Of a stretch of DNA of 64,000 bases, positions 34,545 through 43,451 are shown in pieces (position 1 is the stretch's first letter; every line of letters starts with the position of its first letter). The notes under the pieces are model-generated. The model made no database searches, had not been told where the DNA came from, and saw only the letters and a list, made by a program, of their open reading frames with translations. The DNA is taken from NCBI RefSeq assembly GCF_004798965.1, contig NZ_SDSD01000004.1, positions 124,001 through 188,000 of the forward strand. The letters are read 5' to 3'. Both the position numbers and the translations under genes were made by a program. This stretch comes from Onishia niordana. GTDB lineage: Bacteria; Pseudomonadota; Gammaproteobacteria; Pseudomonadales; Halomonadaceae.

Positions 34545-36002
34545 TCAGCGTCCTGGCTTCTGTTCTCCCTGCGTTTTCATCAGCCCGTAGTAGAAGGCGC
34601 CGCCCAGGCCGGCACCGATTAGCCAGGCGTAGCCGCCCAGTGCCTCAAGCGCGGGCACCCAGACCGAGGAGATCGAGAACAGTGCGGCGAGGCCGAAGGC
34701 CATCAGGGCACGCTGGTTCCAGCCCTTGACGTAGTGGTAGGCGCCGTCGGGATCCGTGGAGAAGATGTCCTGCATGTCCAGCCGCTGGTGTTTCACCAGA
34801 TAGTAGTCGACCACGATGATGCCGTAGAAGGGGGCGACCACGGCTCCCAGCGCGTTAACGAAACCGGCGATGCCAATCTGGCTGATGAACGCCACCCACA
34901 GCGCGCCGACGAAGAAGGCGATCACCGCCGTGAGCACACCGCCGGTGCGAAAACTGATCTTGCTCGGAAAGAGGTTGGCCAGGTCATAGGCCGGGGGAAT
35001 GAAGTTGGCGACCAGGTTGATGCCTACCGTGGCGGCGAAGAAGGTGATCGCAGCGAGGATGGTCAGTGGCAGCGAGTCGACCCGCTCGATGATGTCCGAG
35101 GGGTTGGTCAGCGTCTCGCCGAAGAGCACCAGGGTACCGGCGGTGATGATCAGGGCAATGAAGGAGAAGACGGCCACGTTGAGCGGCAGCCCAAGCAGGT
35201 TGCCGATCTTCATGTCGCGTTCGCTTTTGACGAAGCGCGAGAAGTCACCGAAGTTGATCACCACCGCGGCGAAGTAGGCAATCATGGTGCCGGTGATCGC
35301 CAGGAAGGCCCCGACCGCGCTGCCCTCGTAGTCGCTCTGGCCCTCGAAGATGGTGCTGACCGCGGGCAACAGGTCGCTACCGGCCTTGAACCATACGATC
35401 AGCATCAGCAGCAGCATCACGCCATAGACCAGCGGCCCCGCCCAGTTGAGGAAGTGCTTGATGCGCTCGATGCCGGCCCAGAACAGGGCCATCTGGAAAC
35501 ACCAGACGATGATGAACGAGAGCCAGCCGACCGCGGACATGCCGAGTAACTGGCCTCCGGGGTCGCCGATCAGGGAGGTGATCAGCAGGGCGACTGCGGT
35601 AGAGGCGAAGTAGGTCTGCACCCCGTACCAGAAGATGCCGATGATGGCGCGCAGCATGGCCGGCAGATTCGCACCATGCACCCCCATGCTGGCGCGAACC
35701 ATCACCGGGAAGGGGATGCCGTACTTGACGCTTGGCTTGCCGGAGAGATTGACCAGTGCCATCACCACCACGCCGGCGAGGATGATCGCCGCCATCACTG
35801 CCCAGCCATTCAGGCCATAGGAAATGAACAGCGAGGCGGCCAGGGTATAACCGAACAGACTCTGGATGTCGTTCGACCAGACGTTGAAGATCTCGAACCA
35901 GCCCCATCGGCGGTCTTTCTTCTTGAGAGGAGCCAGGTCGTCATTGTAGAGGCGTGGGTCGATGCGCCGGATGTCCAGCTCTTTATCGCTTAGGTCCGTC
36001 AT
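34545..36002 (-). CDS. NCS1-family permease (allantoin/uracil/hydantoin type)
   Basis: 485 residues with twelve predicted membrane spans, a nucleobase:cation symporter-1 protein. Family landmarks are the N-terminal WGWFEIFNVWSNDIQSLFGY, the loop KPSVKYGIPFPVMVRASMGV, the IFWYGVQTYFAS helix, and the late AFYGIIVVDYYLVKHQRLD. The Trp in WYGVQT and Asn/Gln positions fit the Mhp1/PucI/FurD group, which carries hydantoins, allantoin or uric acid. In this cluster uptake of allantoin or urate is the best guess. Last gene of the racemase-permease-permease operon. Confidence 0.85.
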   Translation of the reverse strand: MTDLSDKELDIRRIDPRLYNDDLAPLKKKDRRWGWFEIFNVWSNDIQSLFGYTLAASLFISYGLNGWAVMAAIILAGVVVMALVNLSGKPSVKYGIPFPVMVRASMGVHGANLPAMLRAIIGIFWYGVQTYFASTAVALLITSLIGDPGGQLLGMSAVGWLSFIIVWCFQMALFWAGIERIKHFLNWAGPLVYGVMLLLMLIVWFKAGSDLLPAVSTIFEGQSDYEGSAVGAFLAITGTMIAYFAAVVINFGDFSRFVKSERDMKIGNLLGLPLNVAVFSFIALIITAGTLVLFGETLTNPSDIIERVDSLPLTILAAITFFAATVGINLVANFIPPAYDLANLFPSKISFRTGGVLTAVIAFFVGALWVAFISQIGIAGFVNALGAVVAPFYGIIVVDYYLVKHQRLDMQDIFSTDPDGAYHYVKGWNQRALMAFGLAALFSISSVWVPALEALGGYAWLIGAGLGGAFYYGLMKTQGEQKPGR

Positions 36003-36085
36003 GGAATCGCCTTGGTGTCCTGATCATGGAAAGCGGCTCGCCCCGAAGGAGCGAGGTGCCCGGGCGTTGCCCGGGCCGTGATTCA

Positions 36086-37450
36086 TCAGTCGCGGAAGCG
36101 CTGGCAGGGGGCCCAGTACTTCATCAGCAGGTAGTAGGCCAGCCCGGCTGGAATCAGGCTTGCATACCAGGATACGGTGGAAAGGCTGAAGGCCGCGATG
36201 ACGCCTACCAGGGTGGCAATCAGTGCTCCGTGGTTGATACCGCGGTAGGGGCCGTTCTCGTCGTAGAGCTTGCCCAGATCCAGGGTGCGGCGGCGAATCA
36301 GGTAATAGTCGACCACCAGGATGGCGAAGATTGGGCCGAGGAAGGCGGAATAGGTCTGCACGAAGACCTGCAGGCCTGCGGCGGACTCGTCCTTGACCAG
36401 CTCCCAGGGGAAGGTGGCAAAGGCCAGCAGGCCGACAATCACGGTGGAGGTGCGGTATTTCAGCTTGAAGGTGTCCATCAGCACATAGGTCGGCGGCACC
36501 ACGTTGTTGAGCACGTTGGTAGTGACCTGGGCGAAGGCGATGAACAGCAGGGTGGTCATCAACAGCGGTGTGTTGTCCACGGCGTTAGCAAACACCTTGA
36601 TGGGGTCGGCGACGCCGGTGGCCTCGGAGACCATGTAACCGATCAGGCCCATGAAGAGGGTGCAGGGCAGAATCGACATGGCGTAGAGAGTGGTCAACAG
36701 CCCCGGCCCGCTACCTTCCTTATGTTCGCGGGAATAGTCGCTGACGTTGAGCATCATGGTGCTGTAGATACCCAGGAACAGCATGGTGGCGCCCCAGAAG
36801 GGCATGCCCCAGGAGCCTTCCATGGTCAGCATGCTGGCGGAGAGTTCGTCGCCGTAGCGCTGCACGGTGCTATAGAACATGTAGACCAGCGAGGCCAGGA
36901 TGAAGGCACTGCCGATGTTCTCGAGCCATTTGATGCCCTGAAAGCCCAGCACCGACAGGGCAATCTGCAGGAACTGGAAGGCAATGAAGAAAAATATCAG
37001 GTTGTCGAAGCCGAACAGGGTCGCCGAGACCATGTTCAGGGCACCGGCACCGATCCAGCTCTGAAAGCCATACCATACGATGGCCGGTACGGCACGGACC
37101 AGTCCCGGCAGGCGGGTGCCGGCGAAGCCGAAGGCACTGCGTGCCTGGACCATGAAGGGGATGCCGTACTTGTAACCGGCGGCGCCGTTCAGCGCCAGGG
37201 CGATCCCGATCACGAAACAGCCGATCGCGATGGCAAGCGTGGCCTGGAGCAGGTTTAGGGTCCCGACCACGCTTGAGCCCATGGTGAAGGTGCCGATCGA
37301 CACACAGCCACCGAACCAGGCCAGCAGGTAAGAGGTTCGCCCCATGATGCGGGTCTTCTGGGGGGCCAGCGATTCCTGACCGGCGGCCTTGGTGTTCGTG
37401 TCGGATGGCCCGGCCGGTATGGCCTGGTCCGGGGTGGATTCATGACTCAT
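36086..37450 (-). CDS. NCS1-family permease (cytosine/purine permease type)
   Basis: 454 residues, twelve spans. After a hydrophilic tail come LAWFGGCVSIGTFTMGSSVVG, the KYGIPFMVQARSAFGFAG loop and VWYGFQSWIGAGALN, which is the CodB/purine-permease version of the NCS1 core. It differs clearly from the next permease, so the two probably take different purines or ureides. ATG 37450 has GAGGA about seven bases upstream; the frame is open nine codons further. It lies 135 bases downstream of the racemase gene and 83 bases before the second permease. Confidence 0.85.
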   Translation of the reverse strand: MSHESTPDQAIPAGPSDTNTKAAGQESLAPQKTRIMGRTSYLLAWFGGCVSIGTFTMGSSVVGTLNLLQATLAIAIGCFVIGIALALNGAAGYKYGIPFMVQARSAFGFAGTRLPGLVRAVPAIVWYGFQSWIGAGALNMVSATLFGFDNLIFFFIAFQFLQIALSVLGFQGIKWLENIGSAFILASLVYMFYSTVQRYGDELSASMLTMEGSWGMPFWGATMLFLGIYSTMMLNVSDYSREHKEGSGPGLLTTLYAMSILPCTLFMGLIGYMVSEATGVADPIKVFANAVDNTPLLMTTLLFIAFAQVTTNVLNNVVPPTYVLMDTFKLKYRTSTVIVGLLAFATFPWELVKDESAAGLQVFVQTYSAFLGPIFAILVVDYYLIRRRTLDLGKLYDENGPYRGINHGALIATLVGVIAAFSLSTVSWYASLIPAGLAYYLLMKYWAPCQRFRD

Positions 37451-37585
37451 GTTGTTGTCCTCGCAAGGTGGGATCACTGTTGTTGTTGTCCCGGCCGTGA
37501 AGCCGGGCTGACTCTTGCGGCGTGCTACTCATGCGTTATTTTTTTATGTGCTGCTGTGTCGAGTGTTGCTGTGGGTAGGTGGTCC

Positions 37586-38332
37586 TTAATCCCGCGCGGG
37601 CATGTGAGACAGGTGCTCGAAGCGTCCGGTGAATGCCTTGGGACGCGGGAAGGCCAGGTCGCCGAACTTGCTGGTCGCCAGTCCCAGCCCCACCAGGGCC
37701 TCGGTCAGCTTGACCGCGGCGGTAACTCCCTCGACCACTGGCAGGCCGACCGCTTCGCTGATCTCGGCCGTTAGATCGGCCATGCCACCGCAGCCCAGTA
37801 CGATGGCACCAATTCCGTCCTCGTCGCGGGCTCGCCGGCACTCGTCGATGATGCGTGATAGCGCGGCCTCGCCATCGTCTTCCAGGTCGAGCACCGGGAT
37901 TTCGGCAGCGCGGATTCGGCGACAGTGATGACGGAAGCCGTAATTCTCCAGCAGGTGCTCGGCGATAATGCCGGTGCGACCCAGAGTGGTGACGATGGAG
38001 AAGCGCGTGCTGATCAGCGATGCCATGTGAAAGGCCGCCTCGGCGATGCCAATGACCGGGGCGCGTGTCAGCTCACGAGCGGCCAGAAGTCCTGGGTCGC
38101 CGAAGCAGGCGATGATGTAGGCATCGACCTGCTCGCGCTCACCGGCCATCACCTCCTCGAGCACGCCCACTGCACTGATGGCTTCATCGAAGTGGCCTTC
38201 GATGGAGACCGGCCCACTCTCAGGTGTCGTGGCAGTGATGTGAGTGCCCGGTGAGGCGATCCGCGAGGCAGACTCACCCATGGTGCGCGTCATGGTCGCC
38301 GTGGTATTGGGGTTGATGAGACGAATCCGCAT
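37586..38332 (-). CDS. hpxA: Allantoin/hydantoin racemase (Asp/Glu racemase superfamily)
   Basis: 248 residues. The paired catalytic cysteines of cofactor-independent racemases are in AYIIACFGDPG (Cys76) and IVLGCGGMADL (Cys181), and the start RIRLINPNTTATMT is typical of HyuE/HpxA proteins. HpxA of Klebsiella interconverts R- and S-allantoin, and the ureide context favours that over amino-acid hydantoins. It heads a three-gene minus-strand operon with two permeases, behind a 14-bp perfect palindrome. Confidence 0.8.
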   Translation of the reverse strand: MRIRLINPNTTATMTRTMGESASRIASPGTHITATTPESGPVSIEGHFDEAISAVGVLEEVMAGEREQVDAYIIACFGDPGLLAARELTRAPVIGIAEAAFHMASLISTRFSIVTTLGRTGIIAEHLLENYGFRHHCRRIRAAEIPVLDLEDDGEAALSRIIDECRRARDEDGIGAIVLGCGGMADLTAEISEAVGLPVVEGVTAAVKLTEALVGLGLATSKFGDLAFPRPKAFTGRFEHLSHMPARD

Positions 38333-38372
38333 CGTGGGAGGCTCCTGTCATAGGCTCGATTGATAGCGGGTG

Positions 38373-38386
38373 TTTTGTATACAAAA
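38373..38386. promoter_or_regulatory. Perfect 14-bp palindrome before the racemase operon
   Basis: TTTTGTATACAAAA is fully self-complementary and contains the exact core TTGTATACAA (38375-38384). It lies 40 bases before the racemase start codon, overlapping the likely promoter. Best copy of the shared site. Confidence 0.7.
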
Positions 38387-38595
38387 GCTAGGCGAGATTT
38401 CCCTGGAACGCAAGGAAGGACACCCTTGCAGATGACGCCTGTCTTCATTTGCAGCAAGGTTTTTTTAGACGTTTATTCGATTTTCGGGGGTGTGCGTGGT
38501 TATAAGGCGTAATGCTGCTCTATGTTGTCGTGTAAAGAGCGCGATTAAGGCCATCGATAACGAGACGCTTGCAAGCGAGGTCATGGCGCAGGAAT

Positions 38596-38623
38596 GCAAA
38601 AAAATTGAATACAATTTTTTTGC
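38596..38623. promoter_or_regulatory. 28-bp palindrome before allA
   Basis: GCAAAAAAATTG and CAATTTTTTTGC (12-base arms) flank AATA, giving the core TTGAATACAA (38605-38614), nine of ten to TTGTATACAA. It lies 91 bases before the allA ATG. As RNA it could also form a hairpin with an A/T-rich stem. Confidence 0.65.
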
Positions 38624-38714
38624 GTTGTCTGCCAAAACCTCGATCGAGATATGGCGCTAAACGCCTTCACGGCCTATCGTGGCCTGACACGTCAATCTGG
38701 CTAAGGAGACTGCC

Positions 38715-39203
38715 ATGCTCGAGCTGATCGCCCGTCCTCTGACCCACGAGGCCTTCGCGACCTTCGGAGACGTCATCGACAGCCGGGGGACGGCGTCCTT
38801 CCCCATTAATGCTGGGCGGACTCAGCGCCATCACGACCTGGCCCGCGTCGAGACCCTTGGCGACGGCGCGCAGCCGTTGATCAGCATCTTTGTCAGTCAG
38901 CCGGTCAGCCTGCCTCTCGAGATTAGCCACCTCGAGCGTCATCCGTTGGGCAGCCAGGCCTTCATGCCGCTGCATGAGGAACGCTTCCTGATCGTGGTGG
39001 CGCCTCCAGGTGAGGTCATCGACTCCGGTCAGGTGTGCGCCTTCGTCACCGATGGCCGCCAGGGCGTGAATTACCACGCCGGCACCTGGCATGCCGTGCA
39101 GTCGGTGCTCGAGCGTGAGGGGGAGTTTCTGGTCGTCGATCGGGGCGGCCCTGGCAACAACTGCGACGAGCAGGCGCTGTCGGTTCGGGTGAGCCTGAGT
39201 TAA
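38715..39203 (+). CDS. allA: Ureidoglycolate lyase
   Basis: 162 residues (E. coli 160), a cupin enzyme releasing urea from S-ureidoglycolate to leave glyoxylate. Visible blocks are EAFATFGDVIDSRG, SIFVSQPVSLPLEISHLERHP (conserved metal/substrate His), QAFMPLHEERFLIVVAPPG and NYHAGTWHAV. It has its own palindromic operator and diverges from the racemase operon. Allantoinase and allantoicase, needed to make its substrate, are not in the window. Confidence 0.94.
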   Translation: MLELIARPLTHEAFATFGDVIDSRGTASFPINAGRTQRHHDLARVETLGDGAQPLISIFVSQPVSLPLEISHLERHPLGSQAFMPLHEERFLIVVAPPGEVIDSGQVCAFVTDGRQGVNYHAGTWHAVQSVLEREGEFLVVDRGGPGNNCDEQALSVRVSLS

Positions 39204-39220
39204 GACGTCGCTGAACGGGA

Positions 39221-39284
39221 GCTGACGGGGTCGCTCTGTTCGTTTCCCCTACGCGGTTGGGAATGGGGAACGTCAGCTTTTTTG
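39221..39284 (+). terminator. Terminator after allA (nested stem)
   Basis: AGCTGACG (39221-39228) pairs with CGTCAGCT (39271-39278), and inside GTTTCCCC pairs with GGGGAAC. A T-run follows at 39278-39284. It lies 29 bases before the next start codon, so transcription of that gene may be attenuated or start separately. Confidence 0.7.
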
Positions 39285-39312
39285 CCTGCCTTTTGTTAAG
39301 AGCCTTGCCATC

Positions 39313-40515
39313 ATGCACACCGAAAAGGGTACCACCGAGACCGGCCCGCACCTGGTCGACGGCGTCAGCCTGCCTGCCGCAGCGGTCTTCGAGACGGCAC
39401 TTGCCCATAATATCGCCTGGATGCAGGCCTTCGCCGACGCCCATGGCGCGCACCTGGCCCCGCACGGCAAGACCACCATGACCCCGGCGCTCTTTAAGCG
39501 TCAGCTAAAGGCCGGTGCCTGGGGGATCACCCTGGCGACGGCCCCTCAATGCCGCGCCGCCTTCGCCCATGGCGTCAATCGGCTGCTGATGGCCAATCAG
39601 CTGATCGGCGAGCCCAATATGGCGATCATCGCTGAGTTGATCGACGCCGGTGCCGATTTCTACTGCGTGGTCGACGGGGCGGACAACGTCGCTGCGTTGG
39701 GGCGTTACTTCGCGGCGCGCGGGCAGAGGCTCAACGTGCTAATCGAGCTAGGCGTGCCGGGCGGGCGTTGCGGTTGCCGCGATGCCGATCAGCTCGAGGC
39801 GCTAGTAGCGGCCATCGCCGAGCAGCCGGCACTGGCGTTGGTCGGGGTCGAGGGTTACGAGGGAATGATCGCTGGCGGCAACCAGGTCGCCGCGGTTCGC
39901 GCCTACGGCGAACGTCTGGTGGAAACCGTCAAGGCGCTGCGGGCAAGCGGCGTACTACGACGCGAGGCGCCGATCGTCACCGCCTCCGGGTCCAAGTGGT
40001 TTGACCTGATCGCCGAAGCGTTCGATCAGGCGGAGCTGCGCGAGGGCTACACGCCAGTGCTGCGCCCGGGCTGCTACGTGGTCCATGATCACCGGCTCTA
40101 TGCCGGTGCCATGGCGGACGTGAAGGCGCGTCAGCCACAACTGGAAGGCGAGCTTAAGCCAGCACTCGAGGTGTTCGCTCATGTTCAGTCGCTGCCCGAG
40201 CCGGGGTTGGCGATCGTCGCGCTCGGCAAGCGCGACATCGGCCACGAACCGGACCTACCGCTGCCGTTGCGGCTCTATCCGTTGGCGTCGAATCCCGAGG
40301 TTTTCAGGGAGCCGGTCGATGTCCGCAGCTGGCAGACCACTCACATCATGGATCAGCACGCCTTCCTTAAGATCCCTGAAGGTGCCGCTATCGCCGTGGG
40401 CGATGTGATCGCCTTCGGTACCTCGCATCCCTGCCTGACCTTCGACAAGTGGCGCCGCGTCTGTCGGGTTGGTGCGGCGCTCAATGTCATCGAAGAGATG
40501 CCGACCTGTTTCTAG
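39313..40515 (+). CDS. Fold-III PLP enzyme, D-serine deaminase/aldolase-like (DSD1 family)
   Basis: 400 residues. An alanine-racemase-type barrel with the PLP lysine in APHGKTTMTPAL (Lys53) is followed by a C-terminal D-serine-dehydratase-like domain whose zinc ligands are probably His372 and Cys374 in TSHPCLTFDKW. Relatives are D-serine dehydratases, D-threonine aldolases and beta-hydroxyaspartate aldolases; I cannot separate these by eye. It follows allA, which makes glyoxylate, so a glyoxylate-linked aldolase is thinkable but unproven. The ATG has a poor ribosome site after the allA terminator. Confidence 0.8.
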   Translation: MHTEKGTTETGPHLVDGVSLPAAAVFETALAHNIAWMQAFADAHGAHLAPHGKTTMTPALFKRQLKAGAWGITLATAPQCRAAFAHGVNRLLMANQLIGEPNMAIIAELIDAGADFYCVVDGADNVAALGRYFAARGQRLNVLIELGVPGGRCGCRDADQLEALVAAIAEQPALALVGVEGYEGMIAGGNQVAAVRAYGERLVETVKALRASGVLRREAPIVTASGSKWFDLIAEAFDQAELREGYTPVLRPGCYVVHDHRLYAGAMADVKARQPQLEGELKPALEVFAHVQSLPEPGLAIVALGKRDIGHEPDLPLPLRLYPLASNPEVFREPVDVRSWQTTHIMDQHAFLKIPEGAAIAVGDVIAFGTSHPCLTFDKWRRVCRVGAALNVIEEMPTCF

Positions 40516-40610
40516 ATGGGGCCGACATGATGGGCCATCAGGACGCGACGTCTTCGGCGGACCGACCTGTGGCATCCTTCCCCGGCGATGCGGCAGTCGA
40601 TCCTGTGCAC

Positions 40611-41594
40611 CTATTCGGCCTGTGCTGTCGCGTCCTTCGGTGACGTTTCCTTCATCTGGCGCGGGTCGCGACCCAGCGGATGCGGCTCGCCGCGCTGCTT
40701 GGCGAGCTGTATCTGGCGCTGGCGCTCACGGGCGCCGGCCCGGGTCTTCTCGGGAAGCGAGTCGAAGCAGTGCGGGCAGCTCACGCCAGGCTCATAGGTC
40801 TCGGCGCGTTGATCCTCGGCGGAGATCGGCATGCGGCAGGCATGGCACTGGTCGAACACGCCTTCGCTCAGGTCGTGACGCACCGTCACCCGGTTATCGA
40901 AGACGAAGCAGTCGCCGCGCCACAGCGACTCACTCTCGGGCACCTTGTCGAGATAGTTGAGGATGCCGCCCTTGAGGTGGAAGACTTCCTCGAACCCCTC
41001 GTGGAGCATGAAGCTCGAGGCCTTCTCGCAGCGAATGCCGCCGGTACAGAACATCGCGACTTTCTTGTGCTTAGCCGGGTCGTAGTGCGCCTTCACGTAG
41101 TCGGGAAATTCGCGGAACGATTTGGTCTGCGGGTCGACAGCACCCTCGAAGGAGCCAATCGCCACCTCGTAGTCGTTGCGGGTGTCGATGACCAGCACCT
41201 CCGGGTCGGCGATCACCGCATTCCATTCCTCGGGGTCAACGTAGGTGCCGACCGTGGCATTGGGGTCGACCTCGGGCACCCCCATGGTGACGATCTCACG
41301 CTTCAGCTTGACCTTGGTGCGATAGAACGGATGTTCGTCGCAGTAGGACTCCTTGTGATCGACGTCGGCAAGGCGTGGGTCACGGCCAAGCCAGTCGAGC
41401 AGGCCGTCGATGCCCTCGCGGGTCCCGGAGACGGTGCCGTTGATGCCCTCGCGGGCCAAGAGCAGGGTGCCCTTGACGTCGTGCTCGAGCATGGCTTTTC
41501 GCAGCGGCTCGCGCAGGGCCTCGAAATCATCGAGTGCAACGAACTTGTACAGGGCGGCAACGACGATGCCCCCCGTGGAATGGGGTGATGTCAT
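40611..41594 (-). CDS. trhO: tRNA uridine(34) hydroxylase (rhodanese family)
   Basis: 327 residues, the YceA/TrhO family that hydroxylates U34 of certain tRNAs on the way to cmo5U. An acylphosphatase-like N-domain (FREGING-like [18 protein letters not shown]) is followed by a rhodanese domain with [13 protein letters not shown] (Cys183 and Cys189) and a Cys-rich tail with CHACRMP and CPHCF. ATG 41594 has GGAGAG upstream; the open frame reaches 41651 without homology. It converges on the PLP-enzyme gene and follows serA on the same strand after a terminator. Confidence 0.93.
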   Translation of the reverse strand: MTSPHSTGGIVVAALYKFVALDDFEALREPLRKAMLEHDVKGTLLLAREGINGTVSGTREGIDGLLDWLGRDPRLADVDHKESYCDEHPFYRTKVKLKREIVTMGVPEVDPNATVGTYVDPEEWNAVIADPEVLVIDTRNDYEVAIGSFEGAVDPQTKSFREFPDYVKAHYDPAKHKKVAMFCTGGIRCEKASSFMLHEGFEEVFHLKGGILNYLDKVPESESLWRGDCFVFDNRVTVRHDLSEGVFDQCHACRMPISAEDQRAETYEPGVSCPHCFDSLPEKTRAGARERQRQIQLAKQRGEPHPLGRDPRQMKETSPKDATAQAE

Positions 41595-41746
41595 GAGACT
41601 CTCCTGGTTGTCGTCCTCGCAAAGGACGGACCGGGGTTGAAAGTGGGTCACATTTTACCCGCCCGGCGCGACGGGCGCATCCCGTGGGCCTTGATCTCGA
41701 TCAGTCGGGCGGTGGGTTGCGGTGATCACATACTGCTCAGACGCAA

Positions 41747-41776
41747 ACGACCCCGGCCTGATGAGGCCGGGGTCGT
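41747..41776 (-). terminator. Stem-loop terminator of serA
   Basis: A 13-bp GC-rich stem, ACGACCCCGGCCT with its complement, with a four-base loop, 53 bases after the serA stop. Read on the minus strand it is followed by TTTGCG, so the T-tract is short. Confidence 0.7.
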
Positions 41777-41828
41777 CAGCGATGGCAACGAGCGCATGGC
41801 TCGCCTGAGCGGTTCTCGCCTGACCGGT

Positions 41829-43079
41829 TCAGTCCGCGTAGTTGGTTTCGGAATAGAGCGTGCGAATGCGCAGGGTATGCTTGACCTGCTTGAGAGAGTC
41901 GAGTGCCTGGGGGCCATAGGCCTTGTCGACGTCGATCACCACGTAGCCAACCTCTTCATTGGTCTGCAGATACTGGCCGGAGATGTTGATGCCGTCCTCG
42001 GACAGTACGCGGTTGATCTCGGACAGCACGCCGGGCACGTTCTCGTGAATATGCAGCAGGCGGTGCTTGTCCGGGTGCGCCGGCAGGGCGACCTCGGGGA
42101 AGTTGACCGAGGTGATGGTGGTGCCATTGTCGGAGTAGGTGATCAGCTTCTCGGCCACTTCGACGCCGATGTTCTCCTGGGCCTCCAGGGTCGAACCGCC
42201 GATATGCGGGGTGAGGATCACGTTTTCCAGACCGCGCAGCGGGCTCGAGAACTCCTCGTTATTGCCCTTGGGTTCGACCGGGAAGACGTCGATGGCTGCC
42301 CCCAGCAGTCGGCCTGCCTTGAGGGACTCGGCCAGTGGCTCGATCTCCACCACGCTGCCGCGCGAGGCGTTGATCAGGATGCCGCCCTGTTTCATCAGGG
42401 CAATCTGCTCGGTGCCGATCATCCAGCGGGTCGAGGGCAGGTCCGGCACGTGCAGGGTGACGATATCGGCCCGGGCCAGCAGTTCCTCGAGGCTGCCTAC
42501 CTGGCGGGCGTTGCCCATGGCCAGTTTGGTGACCACGTCGTAGTAGATGACGTCGAAGCCCAGAGATTCGGCGAGCACCGAGAGCTGAGCGCCGATACTG
42601 CCGTAGCCGACGATCCCCAGCGTCTTGCCTCGCGCCTCGTGGGAGTTGCTGGCGCTCTTCAGCCAGCCGCCCTTGTGGGCCTGAGCGTTCTTCTCCGGAA
42701 TGCCACGCAGCAGCATGATCGCTTCGGCGAGCACCAGTTCGGCCACCGAGCGGGTGTTGGAGTAGGGCGCATTGAAGACCGGGATGCCGCGCCTGAGCGC
42801 CGCGTTCAGGTCAACCTGATTGGTGCCGATGCAGAAACAGCCCACCGCGACGAGTTTTTCAGCGGCGGCGAAGACGCGCTCGTTCAGCTGGGTGCGCGAG
42901 CGCAGGCCGATGAAGTGAACATCGCGGATCTTCTCGATCAGCGTCGCTTCATCGAGCGAGGTGGATAGATGCTCAATGTTGGTGTAGCCGGCATTCAGGA
43001 AGTTGTCCACCGCGCTCTGGTGGACGCCCTCGAGCAGCAGGATCTTGATCTTGCTCTTGTCCAGGGACGTTTTGGCCAT
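41829..43079 (-). CDS. serA: D-3-phosphoglycerate dehydrogenase
   Basis: 416 residues (E. coli 410). First step of serine synthesis, oxidising 3-phosphoglycerate with NAD. The NAD-binding fingerprint GIVGYGSIGAQLSVLAESLG is in the middle, catalytic ILINASRGSVV and LTPHIGGSTLEAQENIG follow, and a C-terminal ACT domain (about 340-416, LLHIHENVPGVLSEINRVL) is the serine-inhibition module. The same length class as the E. coli enzyme, without the extra domain of longer SerA forms. Confidence 0.96.
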   Translation of the reverse strand: MAKTSLDKSKIKILLLEGVHQSAVDNFLNAGYTNIEHLSTSLDEATLIEKIRDVHFIGLRSRTQLNERVFAAAEKLVAVGCFCIGTNQVDLNAALRRGIPVFNAPYSNTRSVAELVLAEAIMLLRGIPEKNAQAHKGGWLKSASNSHEARGKTLGIVGYGSIGAQLSVLAESLGFDVIYYDVVTKLAMGNARQVGSLEELLARADIVTLHVPDLPSTRWMIGTEQIALMKQGGILINASRGSVVEIEPLAESLKAGRLLGAAIDVFPVEPKGNNEEFSSPLRGLENVILTPHIGGSTLEAQENIGVEVAEKLITYSDNGTTITSVNFPEVALPAHPDKHRLLHIHENVPGVLSEINRVLSEDGINISGQYLQTNEEVGYVVIDVDKAYGPQALDSLKQVKHTLRIRTLYSETNYAD

Positions 43080-43390
43080 TGTTGAATCAACCCTATCGTT
43101 GGCGTGAGTCGCCTAGTTCTGCGAGACCCGGCCAACCTCGGGCACGGCGCCTCTGTTCATGACATATCGTCTGTTGTTGGCCTGTCGAGATGCTATCCCA
43201 CGGCGCACGCCCGATGTTCAGGCGTTGCCACATCCAGCGAGAAGCAGGGTCAACAGGGCGCATATCCTAGCATAGACCCGCCCTGAGACGTTCGGGGGTG
43301 GCATGAAAATGCTGGGTTCTGCTCATGAACGGGCTGCATGAACGTGGTGCAAGTCTGGACCGGGGCAGACGCACCCCCGGGGGTTGCGTG

Positions 43391-43396
43391 TATACT
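43391..43396 (+). promoter_or_regulatory. Putative -10 element of xseB-ispA-dxs
   Basis: TATACT in GCGTGTATACTGG, 56 bases before the xseB start. It shares GTGTATACTGG with the yibN promoter. The -35 is not evident. Confidence 0.4.
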
Positions 43397-43451
43397 GGCG
43401 GCCTGGATTTTTTGACGCGCGCGGGCCTGGGAGCCTGCCCACGACAGTGAG

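Larger units (their letters stand above)
38333..38714. other. Divergent regulatory region, racemase operon / allA
   Basis: 382 bp, clearly AT-richer than the genes around it, with no credible coding frame. It carries two operator-like palindromes (38373-38386 and 38596-38623) close to the two divergent starts. The central 200 bases show T-runs and GTAATGC-like sequence but no further motif I can name. Confidence 0.7.

Noticed and set aside
35954..37258. Plus-strand frame (434 codons) opposite the first NCS1 permease
   Set aside because: Antisense to a clear twelve-span permease; the translation is highly charged and Gln/Gly-rich without motifs.
41637..42968. Long plus-strand frame (443 codons) opposite serA
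   Set aside because: Shadow of serA on the other strand; Gly/Asp/His-rich with no family blocks and no ribosome site.
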